Part shown: one piece after another, positions 45,710-55,015 of the stretch
How the letters are laid out: the number at the start of each line of letters is the position of its first letter
How positions within the stretch are numbered: position 1 is the first letter of the stretch
DNA from: Blastobasis lacticolella
Lineage: Eukaryota; Arthropoda; Insecta; Lepidoptera; Blastobasidae
Assembly (NCBI GenBank): GCA_905147135.1
Contig: LR990051.1
Span: forward strand, 15,591,115 to 15,655,114
Length of the DNA: 64,000 bases
Reading direction: 5' to 3'
The notes under the pieces: model-generated
Databases searched by the model: none
What the model was told of the DNA's origin: nothing
The model's input: the letters and a program-made list of their open reading frames with translations, nothing else
Made by a program: the position numbers and the translations under genes

Positions 45710-46265
45710 CTTAAGCACAGTTCATACAGAAGAGACGCGGTGGAGGTGGATAATCAAAGAAACCTAAAATAAACCTTGTAGTTACATAGCATGGCGTCCT
45801 TTCTGTCGTAAAGAGAATTTCGCCCGCGCCTCTAGCCGATGTCACCGCCACCAGGCGATGCACCTCTGCCGCTCAGTGGTGGCGACGTCGCCCTAGCACA
45901 TTTCTCCTTACGACAAAAACGGCTAAGGTTTATTTTAGATTTCTTCCATTATCCGCCACGGCCTCTCGGCCTCTCGCCGCATCGCACGTCTCCGCCTCTT
46001 CTATATAATACTAGCTGACCCGGCAAACGTTGTTTTGCCATATAAATAATTTCCTAGGGGTGGACTACCCCTAACATTTAGGGGGATGAAAAATATATGT
46101 TGGCCGATTCTCATAGATACCGGATAAGCACAAAAAATTTCATCAAAATCGGTCAAGCCACCGAAAAAATATTAGATGATCAGCAAATATATTAGATGAT
46201 GTCGCGAGCCGGCAAAAGTCCGCGCCGCGCCTCCACCGCGTCTCTTCTGTGTAAACCGCAGCTTA
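45710..46265. mobile_element. GC-rich MITE with 'cagaagagacgcggtggagg' inverted repeats
   Basis: 'cagaagagacgcggtggagg' at about 45727-45746 is mirrored at about 46229-46249. The similarity extends outward ('ttaagc' at 45711, 'gcttag' at 46260-46265). Inside, 'ataatcaaagaaacctaaaataaacctt' and, inverted, 'aaggtttattttagatttcttccattat' form a second inverted pair. A Helitron fragment lies near its right side. There is no transposase. The superfamily is not determined. Confidence 0.6.
46011..46196 (-). mobile_element. Short non-autonomous Helitron (minus strand) inside the GC-rich MITE
   Basis: The minus-strand 3' end is 'ggcaaaacaacgtttgccgg' then 'gtcagctag', next to a host T (46010 is A on the plus strand). 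A GGCAAAAC..GTTTGCC hairpin lies just before the CTAG. The interior has 'ccgattttgatgaaatt', common in such elements. The 5' end is placed at the GA|T near 46196, but this is only a guess. Confidence 0.55.
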
Positions 46266-46269
46266 GGTA

Positions 46270-47595
46270 TATAATATTGGCCCTTGGACCCGGCCGCGCC
46301 ATAGTAATAGCGATCTCAAAAGACGTTACTGAAATGTGTACTATGGAAACAAAGCGAGCCGCTTTTTTGACACCGCTCTCAAGAAAGATGTTGCTCTCTC
46401 ATGTTGGTCACGAGCAGCCTGGGTACGATGAGTATTGCCTCGTCTAAGGACAGACACATTTTATTTTATTTCACACCATTTTTATTTTATCTGTCTACCC
46501 TAGTTCAGATTCGAAGAGCTATGACCGGTAACTTTTCAGACCATCCACGTTGTGTTTATACAATTGGAATCCTTGTTTAGCTAGGGTCCTAGCACAGGCA
46601 ACTGGCACTTAGAATCATTTTTTTACAAATTGTTCTAGTTGAATGAACAATGTATGCCTATAATCAACGGTAAAATTTAATCTCAAAACATTACAGGGGT
46701 TAGCAGTTCAACATTTTCGTTACCCGTACAACAGTCCATCACAAACACACTTATAGCCCAAACGAGCAGCGTCGTGTAGAAAGCTGCCGAGCTATAAATC
46801 CCTGTGTTCAGGGTTACAGCGGCCTAACAATCAATTTACCAGGGACCACGTAGGTCTCTGTAAATAATGGGCCATTAAAAAGTTTGAAGCCACATCGTAA
46901 ACGACACTCGCCTCCGAGCACCTACCCTGCGGGCTTCACTAACACTCGGGAATCAAATTAAGAGTACCAGATCTTCTAGATCACTTAGTTTTGGGTCTCT
47001 TGGGTCGGCCCGACGGGAACTAAATAATGTACTGCTTATTCATGCGGGTTCAGTACACCAGAAAGACCAATCGACTTTAAGATTAATACATGTGGGTTTC
47101 ATTTTGTTAGGGTAAGATTGTTTAGTTATTTTATTGTTGTATTGTTAAGGTGCTGTTCAATTAATTATTCCGAGATAAAAACATCTCAAGTACCTATACC
47201 AAAAAATTAAACTTGCCTTCACAAAAAAAAAAATCCACCGTCCTAAAGCAAAACTACCAAGTTTTTAACCTCGCATTGCTCGCGGTCTTTTAATTCCTTG
47301 GCGCGTGGCAGGTCTTAAAACTTGTAGGCTTTAATTTTTGATAACCCTCTGGCAAAGAAACGAGCCTCAGATTATTTAAAACGAAGGGTGAGTTGAGTTG
47401 TACCTTATTAGAGAGTTTAATCTTAATGAAGTTGGTAAAAGTAGAATTAAATTCGCCATTATTTTAATGAATGATTCTGTAGTACAATGTAACAAAAAGA
47501 AGGAAAAATAAATGTTAATTTGGAGACAAGTACGCTGCCTAATGTATTAAATCATCCACGCCTTTTGATCTCGCAAAAAGGGACGTATTCTTATT
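46270..47595. other. No gene recognised (right unit only)
   Basis: This stretch has no counterpart in the left unit. The frame 46196-46447 overlaps MITE sequence and is not a gene. I see nothing else supportable. Confidence 0.3.
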
Positions 47596-48985
47596 ATGAG
47601 TAAATATTATGGTAAATTAAACACGCATTACAATTTAATGAATGTCATTAAGTATGATTGTCATTTTCGCCCGATCTCTATTCTTCCCTTCTTTTCCAAG
47701 ATCCTAGAGGCTTGTGCGCACAAGCAGCTTTCGGCGTATGTTCATAAACATAACCTCCTCAGTCCATACCAGTCCGGATTTAGACCTGGGCATAGCACCA
47801 CAACTGCCTTGCTGAAAGTCACCGATGACGTTAAAAGAGGGATGGAGGGGACTATGGTTATCATCCTTGTACTCAATAAGTTCTCGAATGCTTTCAACAC
47901 GGTGGACCATGATATCCTCCTGGCCATCCTATCCCATCTTCGTATATCGTCTTCGTCTTTGGAGTGGTTTCTGAACTATCTTCGCGGTCGCCAGCAACAT
48001 GTCCAGCTAGGACAGACATGCTCTGACTGGTGCAACCTTACAGCTGGTGTTCCACAAGGCGGTTTACTTTCTCCGTTAATGTTTGCTAACTTCATAAATT
48101 TTATAACCTGTAATATTTCATGCTCGTACCATCTTTACGCTGATGATCTCCAACTTTACGTGCGATAGGAATGATTTAGCAAATGCCATAAGTGATCTGA
48201 ATGTTGATTTGGCCAGAATTTACGACTGGTCACGTAGCTTTGGCATTTCTGTTAACCCTAACAAATGTCAGGCCATTATTTTGGGCAGCTCGCGTTTTTT
48301 AGCGAAAGTGGATATGGGTACCTTGAATCCCATAATCTATAATGGTATTGCCATTCCTTACGCTTCTGACGTCAAAAACTTGGGTCTCCATATGGCCTAA
48401 TCGTTTACCTGGAACGTTCAGGTGTCTGATGTGGGCAGGAAGGTCACGGGCACACTGCGCACCCTGCATCGTTATAAATTTTTCCTTCCAATCAAGAATA
48501 AAATTCTCCTCATGCAGACTTTAGTCTTACCTATTTTAGACTACGCAGACGTGTGCTACATTGACCTGAATGAAGCCTACCGCAATAAGCTTGAGCGCCT
48601 GCTGTATAACTGCATTCGATTCATCTTCGGCCTGAGGAAGTATGACCACATCTCTGAATACAGAGATAGGCTGGGCTGGTTAACTATCCGCGAGAGAAGG
48701 AAGTCACGTATTCTCTCCACACTCTTCCATTTTTGATAATCCATCCTCGCCTGGTTATCTTGGAGACAATGTAGTCTTTTTGCATTCAACGCATGAGCGT
48801 GAATTCCGATCTACAAATAATTTGCGACTAGATATTCCCCTCCATCATACGAACTTCTACAGCCATTCTTACACAGTACAGGCAGCACGTCATTGAAATG
48901 AGATTCCTGATGATGTGCGTAAAGCACCGAATCGCTTTATTTTTAATGAAATACGTGTGGCACTCGGGGACTGCCGCGGTAAAGC
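47596..48985 (+). pseudogene. Zenon-like CR1 LINE reverse transcriptase (right unit)
   Basis: The frame at 47596-48168 has 'FRPISILPFFSKILEACAHK', 'SPYQSGFRPGHSTTTALLKV', 'VLNKFSNAFNTVDHDIL' (the usual 'LDFS' is changed), 'AGVPQGGLLSPLMFANFIN' and the catalytic 'YHLYADDLQLYV'. A one-base shift near 48160 leads to 'CDRNDLANAISDLN' up to 'KNLGLHMA', followed by a TAA at 48398-48400. The same frame continues 'SFTWNVQVSDVGRKVTG' to 48736. Degenerate 'STHEREFRSTNNLRLD' and 'IPDDVRKAPNRFIFNEI' follow to about 48985. The blocks fit the Zenon group of CR1 known in Lepidoptera. The endonuclease and ORF1 are absent. Confidence 0.8.
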
Positions 48986-49440
48986 TATTGCATAGCATTT
49001 TTATCAACTTATGCAATTATAATTATTTTTTTATTTTATTTATGCAGTATTTTTTTTTCTTTGATAATAATTCGAGCGAATTAATGCGAGCTTGGTACAG
49101 TCGTACCATAAACACACACGTTAAGGTTCAACTAGTCGCGGGCTCGAACTCACTCGTGGACGTGGCCAAAAAGCAAGCTGTCTCACCTAGCATTGTGTCT
49201 AAAAGAGATAGAATCAGTTATGAGCAGTTAGCATCTAGTCTACACGCATACGTCTAGTCGCACGCACATAAACACCGTGCCGAAGTCTGCCGAACTGAAA
49301 CGACGTTAGACGATGCACGGCTTTCAATGCCGCACCGCTGTGCCGGTCCGAGTGGGGGGGTGTTAGGTTTTTTTCGTTACGGAATTTCTTGATTCGGTCG
49401 CCGCGCTCAAAGCCCGCGATAAAAGCTATGCAATAGCTTA
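48983..49440. mobile_element. Possible insertion bounded by 'aagctattgcatagc' inverted repeats
   Basis: 'aaagctattgcatagca' at about 48982-48998 is mirrored by 'aagctatgcaatagctt' at about 49424-49440. The stretch between is GC-richer than its surroundings, with a 'gtgggggggtgtt' run at about 49350. It is missing from the left unit together with the last LINE codons, so a simple deletion there is as likely as an insertion here. Confidence 0.35.
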
Positions 49441-49671
49441 AAACAAATAAAGAATTTTTTTATAGATAGAAAGCCAAAAAGTCAATATAAATAGTACAAA
49501 TAGTATCTTTATTTTTAATATATGTATGTATGTATAGTATTTATTATAATATAATATATGTTTATTCTATCTTGATGTAGTTAGTATTGTATTTAGGTAA
49601 ATTAAAATCTATCATCACGCTTTATAAAGCACCTACTTACTCACTTTCTGCATTGTCTACTGGTTGACTGG

Positions 49672-49752
49672 AAGATAAAGCCTTAATGGCTTTAAGTCCG
49701 CCAATTGTATTATTGTGCAATTAAGTTTTAAATAAAAATAAATAAATAGATT
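49672..49752 (+). repeat. LINE 3' UTR end (right unit)
   Basis: 'gataaagccttaatggctttaagtccgcc', 'ttattgtgcaattaagt' and a (taaa)-type tail. It is the counterpart of 39515-39592. Here the AATAAA-like signal is changed to AATTAAG. Confidence 0.6.
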
Positions 49753-49993
49753 GCTGCGTGAAATTGATACTGAAAAATGTCGACAGAAAGCGGGAATAGG
49801 TATTCGTTGTCATGTTACTCATATATTTCAATTTAATTTTGATCACGCTAGATACGAACGAGTATCCTTTTTCATCAACTTATTACGACGCATCAATCTG
49901 TAACACGGAATATTAAATTGAATTATGATTCGTTTCGCAGCTATGGATGGCTTCATCCATCTGATGAAAGAACTGAACCTTCGTAAGGTCTGC

Positions 49994-50112
49994 ACTTTTT
50001 TTTATACCACTAAGGTGGTAAACAAGCTTCCGGCCTGCCTGATGATAAGCAGTCACCGCAGCCTATGGACGTTTGCAATACCAGCTGGCCTAGCCATCTT
50101 TGACAGCTCCGC
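49994..50112 (+). repeat. Dispersed repeat of the 'ctgcctgatgataagcagtcacc' family (right unit)
   Basis: Nearly identical to 39838-39960. It lies in the corresponding place of the duplicated unit. Confidence 0.6.
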
Positions 50113-50487
50113 TTGCGTGATGCGTGTATGGTAGAAAATTGACAGCTCGAAGTTCGACTATTTCTACCAACATCTACATTGTCTCTGATTGTGTGTGATC
50201 ATCCGCCAATCCGCCTCCTTTGTACACCGAAAGTACGTGAATTATCTATGGACCAAGAATTTCTACCACAAACAGCTTATGTCAAATAACGTTAGCTTAT
50301 GTCAGATAACGTTAGCTTATGTCAAATCCCATACATTTTTTCTACCACAAACGATTGTAGATTAACGCAACCTCTTGGCTAAGGCCGCAGGGGCATCACC
50401 CACGCATTGCCGACCCCGTAAAAACCTTTTAACCCCTTTCTTGAAGAACTCCATGTTGCACTATTCAAGTATACTTATTGTACAGAG

Positions 50488-50560
50488 AGTGTCGGTGGCC
50501 GAGTGGTTAAGGTTTCCGACTCTTGAGCGCCCATGTACACCTCGCGCAATCAGGAGAAGA
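50488..50560 (+). repeat. SINE with internal deletion; empty site of the CR1-like LINE
   Basis: 'gtcggtggccgagtggttaag' runs uninterrupted into 'gtttccgactcttgagcgcc'. This is the point where the left unit carries the LINE. It is followed by a shortened 3' part ('cgcgcaatcagg', 'agataatt') and a run of T. Confidence 0.8.
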
Positions 50561-50724
50561 TAATTTTTTTTTTTTTTTTTATTGTACTGAGAGTAGAATC
50601 TTTGCAGATTTGTATGTGGTCCATTATTAAACATACGACACATACAATACACCGAATTGTTATTTAGGGAATATGTCAACGATTCTCTTGATGAGCGGGG
50701 TCTCACTTCCTATTAATATTATTA

Positions 50725-51030
50725 TTACCTCATCACAGCCCGTAAAAGTCTACTGCAGGACTTTGGGCCTATCCCAAGAAAGACGAGGTTATTGCCATAA
50801 TCTCCACGCTTGGCAGGCGGGTTGGAGATCGCAGTGTTGTAAATATAACAAAGAAAAAACGCTGTTGTCCCTTTTCCTGTCCACGGAGTCTAGATCTTTT
50901 GCCTCGGAAGCATTAGTTGCCTTGTAAGTTGTATGACACCTACGTGTGTAAGGGGTAGGTGCTATTCTACTCTGCCGGACACCACACGGTCGCCATTATT
51001 ACCTCTCTATGCCTAAATGTAACATTTTGT
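50725..51030 (+). repeat. Dispersed repeat of the 'cagcccataacagtcca' family (right unit)
   Basis: This is the counterpart of 44474-44755, with the same blocks in the same order and few differences. Confidence 0.75.
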
Positions 51031-51395
51031 AATTTTTGTTACTCTTCCATTTGTTAATTACTTACTCCGTTACTAACATTCACAAACAAGTGAATAATAT
51101 TCATAACAATAGCTATAATTTACCAGGAAAAAAGTTGTTCCCACTGGACATTAATTGAAGTTAACGGAATACCGCAGACCAAAGGTAGTATTATAAGTAT
51201 ACCTAGGAATTGCCTCAAAATGGTTTCCCGATTTTTAACTTTATCAAACAGAGCATAACTCACTGGCAAGATTTATTAAGAAAGGTATGCAGAAAGGGGA
51301 AGCCCCTTGGTTTAATTAAGTTGTCTAAAATATTACCCATACGAAGATAATAAATCTGAACAACCTCGATACAATATTTAATAACACCAAGTCGC

Positions 51396-51474
51396 TGTAA
51401 GGGAAAAAATCCGCATACAGATAATTTATTATATACGAGTAAAGATGGCATGTCTCTTAAATATTTCCTTCGCC
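51396..51474 (+). repeat. Left copy of a long direct repeat flanking an RTE remnant
   Basis: 'tgtaagggaaaaaatccgcatac' through 'acgagtaaagatgg' to 'atttccttcgccg' recurs at 52068-52155 with small changes. The RTE-like remnant starts directly after this copy and ends directly before the other. It therefore looks like an unusually long target-site duplication. Confidence 0.6.
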
Positions 51475-51477
51475 GAA

Positions 51478-51637
51478 ATTCGAAGACGCTCGCCTGCGCT
51501 GGTTTGATTACGTGTTGCGTAAGCCTCAGGGATACGTGGGAAATAGTTACATGAACCTGCCGTGGGCTACCCAAGAAGCAAAGGATTGACATCAGTTGGA
51601 TGCGCGAGCCAACGGCCTGCGACGCGAAGATACGTAA
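51478..51637 (+). pseudogene. RTE-like LINE C-terminus, left part
   Basis: Block by block this matches the RTE tail at 58378-58735: 'EDARLRWFDYVLRKPQGYVG' here against 'EEVRLRWLGHVLRKPQGYVG' there, and 'DARANGLRRED' against 'DTRANGLRREN'. The 'RGRPKKRW' section is decayed with a stop. The protein resumes beyond the MITE at 51984. Confidence 0.7.
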
Positions 51638-51983
51638 GCGAGCGGCCACACAGAAAAGACGTAAGACGCAGACACGTCGCGAACGCGGCGCCCGTTCAAT
51701 TTACTTTCATACTAAATGTATAGAGACGTCGCGACGCAAAACATACAGAAAAGACAGGGCGCGGACGCGTCGCAGACACGACGGCGAGAGCGGGGGTGCG
51801 AGCGGGGCGCGGTAGCCGGGCCTCGTCCGCAGCGCTTGCTATCCTTGTCTTGCCTACGCTCGTGACTGGTCAGCGACGGCGCCGCGTCCGTACCCTGTCT
51901 TTTCTGTATGTTTTAAGTCGTGTCCGCGTCCCGTCTGTGCCCTGTCCGCGACGTGTCTGCGTCTTTTCTGTGTGGCCACTCGC
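51638..51983. mobile_element. GC-rich palindromic MITE inserted in the RTE remnant
   Basis: 'gcgagcggccacacagaaaa' (51638-51657) is mirrored by 'ttttctgtgtggccactcgc' (51964-51983). The inverted similarity continues inward through 'gacgcagacacgtcgcg'. The interior is rich in CG and arginine-like codons, so open frames appear on both strands, but none shows a domain. The 'cacagaaaagacgc' core resembles the end of the MITE at 45710. Its insertion splits the RTE C-terminus cleanly. Confidence 0.7.
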
Positions 51984-52067
51984 AAAGACCAGGCGAAAAG
52001 GAGAAGAATGAGCAGGAAAGCGCACCCGCGCATTGACCGGGATAAGCGCTAGGACGACCATAATGAA
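51984..52067 (+). pseudogene. RTE-like LINE C-terminus, right part
   Basis: 'AKDQAKRRRMSRKAHPRIDR' then 'DKR' and a stop. This matches the end of the RTE tail at 58378-58735 ('AEDRAKWRRICRKANPGRGR' then 'DKR' and a stop). The phase continues from 51637 once the MITE is left out. Confidence 0.65.
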
Positions 52068-52155
52068 GTGTAAGAAAAAAATCGGCATACAGATATTTTA
52101 TACTACCAATACGAGTAAAGATGACAAGTTCTTAATTATTTCCTTCGCCGTATAA
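52068..52155 (+). repeat. Right copy of the long direct repeat
   Basis: This is the partner of 51396-51474, with small substitutions and a few inserted bases. Confidence 0.6.
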
Positions 52156-52559
52156 CGAGGTTTAAGTAAGGAAGTAGGTACGCGAAAACTATTAAGTGAC
52201 TAAATAAGTTAAGAATGGCTTTGGGAGCGCCCATAAAAGGTATTAAATACTTTAATCGTAGTTGGAGTATTTTACGAGCTACGTAGTTTTGAGATTAAAA
52301 CTGATTAACTCGATCGGTGTAACAATGTAACGTCATTTTATCACTTACATTGTATCCGGGGGCTTACTCGTATTTTATAGGGCCCCTTATGGCAGGGTCG
52401 AGAACAGACGTACGCTATTCGGTGGCTAATAAGATTTGTTCCTAATTCGTCATCTTCCGGATTGGTCATATTCCAAACTGGTCGCTTTCCGAATTGGTCA
52501 TTGCACATCGGCTAGATTCGGCTTCGTATTGACTCACACGCGTGCGACAAGGACGACTC

Positions 52560-52662
52560 TCTACAAAGCTTCATCATTTCAATTTCTGCTTGGCCGGGAA
52601 TCGAACCCGGGACCTCTGCGTGGCGACCGGCATGTTAACCAACTGAACCACTCAGGTCGTCG
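52560..52662 (-). repeat. Second tRNA-derived SINE family, head (minus strand)
   Basis: On the minus strand, from 52662, it reads 'cgacctgagtggttcagttgg', 'ttaacatgccggtcgccacg' and the B box 'gggttcgattcccggccaag', then 'cagaaattgaaatgatg'. It looks like a complete tRNA-like head, but the acceptor stem ends do not pair, so it is a SINE and not a tRNA gene. Confidence 0.65.
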
Positions 52663-52722
52663 GTAACCCTATTCTTGACGCAGTGTATTATTTGATATAT
52701 TGCACTTTTTAAAAATCTACAG

Positions 52723-52914
52723 AGGAGTTTGAAAAGTATTTTCAAAATATTTTGGTATAAAATGCTCGAAAGTATTATTAAGATTCTACTAAAAATTACG
52801 TTTAGTTACAGTCAACACCAAAACAATAGTAGAACACAAAATAGCGAACCGGTTGAAGGCGTTTGCGCATCGCAAGGTAAAAATAATACAGTTTTTGTAT
52901 ATTTTGTGTAATAT
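52723..52914 (+). CDS. Candidate terminal exon of an unknown gene
   Basis: After 'ttttaaaaatctacag' (acceptor AG at 52721-52722) a frame stays open for 63 codons to a TAA. It includes 'SLKSIFKIFWYKMLESIIK' and a hydrophilic end 'NSEPVEGVCASQGKNN'. An AATAAA lies at about 53058. No matching upstream exon was found and no family is recognised. It could be chance. Confidence 0.2.
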
Positions 52915-53407
52915 TTCCCCTGTAATATTTATTTATTATAAAGGGGGTTGTAATATTTTTATGTTGTTGAAAGCCTGGCCGTGTTGCTAATTTGATACAT
53001 TGATTTTCTTATGTTACTTGCTGTAAATCTGACAATGTGCCTTATGTGATACACTTAATAAAACATAATTCAACAAGTTGATATATTTTTTTTATTACTT
53101 TTCTCGTCACCAAAGAACACATAAACGATAATTAATGAACATTCTCGAAATTTAAAATCTTGCCAAGTTTAGGGTTAAAATTGATCACTTTATTTATTAA
53201 AAACTTTGAAGTAAACTTTACAGAATTTTAGTAAAGCACTATTAAAAAACTAAAACTCTCAGGTCGTCATAAATTGTACACTTACGCTTTTATCTACATG
53301 CGCTGCCGCACCTTTTACGTGTTTTGGTATTACGTAATTGCTTCACATTTTCGGTCTCGTTTATGGCGACATTACCGCGATTTAGGCCGCAGATCGTAAA
53401 CTGAGAC

Positions 53408-53527
53408 ATGATTCTTTTAGCTGTCTTTATATCGTCACGACTTCATATCGGCGTCGTCAAGTGTTACCAACAAACTAAATATTGGAACCCAAATGATTCG
53501 TTCATTTCGTACCTGATAATTGTACAG
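53408..53527 (+). CDS. Candidate first exon with a signal-peptide-like start
   Basis: An ATG at 53408 opens 40 codons beginning 'MILLAVFISSRLHIGVVKCY' and ending 'SFISYLIIVQ' at a donor CAG|GTAATA. The N-terminus looks like a short signal peptide. No second exon was identified between here and the Toll gene, which is on the other strand. I do not recognise a family. Confidence 0.25.
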
Positions 53528-55015
53528 GTAATAAAAATAGAATTATACTTACCAAATTCGTTTTACAACGTTTGTTTTGTATTATATGAAATTATCGTTT
53601 CGTATGGGCAAAATGATGGAAACTGTAAGCACGAACGGCAACGAAACGTTGTAGGCATATTTAGACAACATTAAGTTAACTGTTTTTATAGTCATATCTA
53701 TTTCCTTCGTAAAGTTATATCTGGTTAAAGAGGCAAAACTGTCGACAAACGAAAAGGGGTATTTTTAAATCATTATAAAAACTTAAGAAAATGTTTTATA
53801 TTTTATTTTAGATACTTGCGGCCATCTACTCTCGGAATCAAGTTTTATTATGATATTTGATTTAAATACTAATAAAACTATTTAAGCAACTGCATACTTG
53901 CGAAAAAACAATGATAATTTCATAGGTAGGTAGTAATTAAAGTGATTCTCCTCCTTCATGAGAAAGACTTTCTCATGGGCTATATTACCCCACTCAATCT
54001 ACGGCAGAGTGGCTGGCATCGCAGACCGAGGTGTAGGGAGCAGCAGAGCTGTAACCCGGTTATGGCACTCAGTTTGTACCCGGGTACCAAATCTCTTAAA
54101 TACCCAGGTATACCTGACCTCGGGTACCCGGGTAGAAAACCCTAGAGTAGGTACAAAATTCTCATAGAGGTAGGTACTTCTATGAGAATTTTGTAGAGAT
54201 GTTTGTTAATGGGCAGCAGACATAGGCAGGTATCCGGTGATTGCTTCAGTAAGTCATTAAGTTCCGAGAGTATTTTTTATAACAATTGGGTTTGCTCTTG
54301 CTCTAAATCGCAGAAGAAAATATAAGATAAGATCGACTATGGAGCGAGCTTACCCAGAGGATGCCTATTCTTCTGCTTAGCGAGTCGATTGCAAAAGATA
54401 TTATATTTTAGACGCTCAAAACTTGGCCTCTAGGTCTTCAGATGCCTATTCAATGCTTTCAGGTTAATTCACTCGAAAATACAGACAAAGATAAACGCTG
54501 ATGCGAAGCGCATGGTGCGAACGCATGGCATCACGATAGGTACTGGTATCTGGATATCCGATCCGGGGGTCGCAGAATGGCTTCGTGAAGTTACATACAC
54601 CCTATATTAGAGCTCTTCTTCCGATTACATAAAGTGAATGTGGTAGAATGGGTATTCGCTGGTTAGCTTAATTTAGGTTAAATTCTGCTTATGGATCACG
54701 GGTACACACAGTCTTAAGCACAGATAAAAAGAACTGAACGAGTTGACAGCTCTGGCTAAAACTCCAATGATCAGACAACATACCGAAACGCGATAACTTT
54801 TAAGATAGAAATGGTACTCCAAAGATGAACTGTGATCCAAAGGAACTTTCTCACATGCAAACTAATTTGTGGAATGAGTTTCCGGGAGAGGATTTCCTTA
54901 GAGACCGCTCCAAAATAGAAATGAAAAACAATATGAAAAAAATTAAAGTGTTACAATGTTTTTAATTACGATTTAATTAAAATGGCTGGCTCATCCCTCA
55001 ACTCCATTCTGGTTT
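53528..55015. other. No gene recognised; 3' flank of Toll
   Basis: This is the region downstream of the Toll stop codon. On the minus strand two ATTAAA motifs lie about 50-60 bases after the stop (54951-54975). They are weak candidates for the poly(A) signal. A palindrome-rich stretch is at 54070-54195. Confidence 0.35.
54153..54194. repeat. Perfect hairpin, 16-bp arms, next to GGTACC-rich palindromes
   Basis: Arms ACAAAATTCTCATAGA (54153-54168) and the exact inverse (54179-54194) flank a 10-base loop with 'gtaggtac'. The preceding 80 bases hold several overlapping palindromes of the form gtacccgggtac. Confidence 0.6.

Larger units (their letters stand above)
44784..51033. repeat. Tandem segmental duplication, right unit
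   Basis: This is directly adjacent to the left unit: the junction at about 44783/44784 joins the unit end 'acattttgtaatttt' to the unit start 'aaacggcgctgg'. It keeps 45621-48341 (about 2.7 kb), which the left unit lacks, and about 0.5 kb near 48950-49440. It lacks the CR1-like LINE. It ends at about 51033, where similarity stops at 'ttttgtaattttt'. Confidence 0.85.

Noticed and set aside
51600..52088. Arginine-rich frames as a basic protein
   Set aside because: They follow from the CG-rich inverted repeats of the MITE at 51638-51983 and RTE remnants. Similar frames occur on both strands.
52560..52662. Functional tRNA gene (minus strand)
   Set aside because: Good B box and A-like box, but the ends do not pair as an acceptor stem and a SINE body follows.
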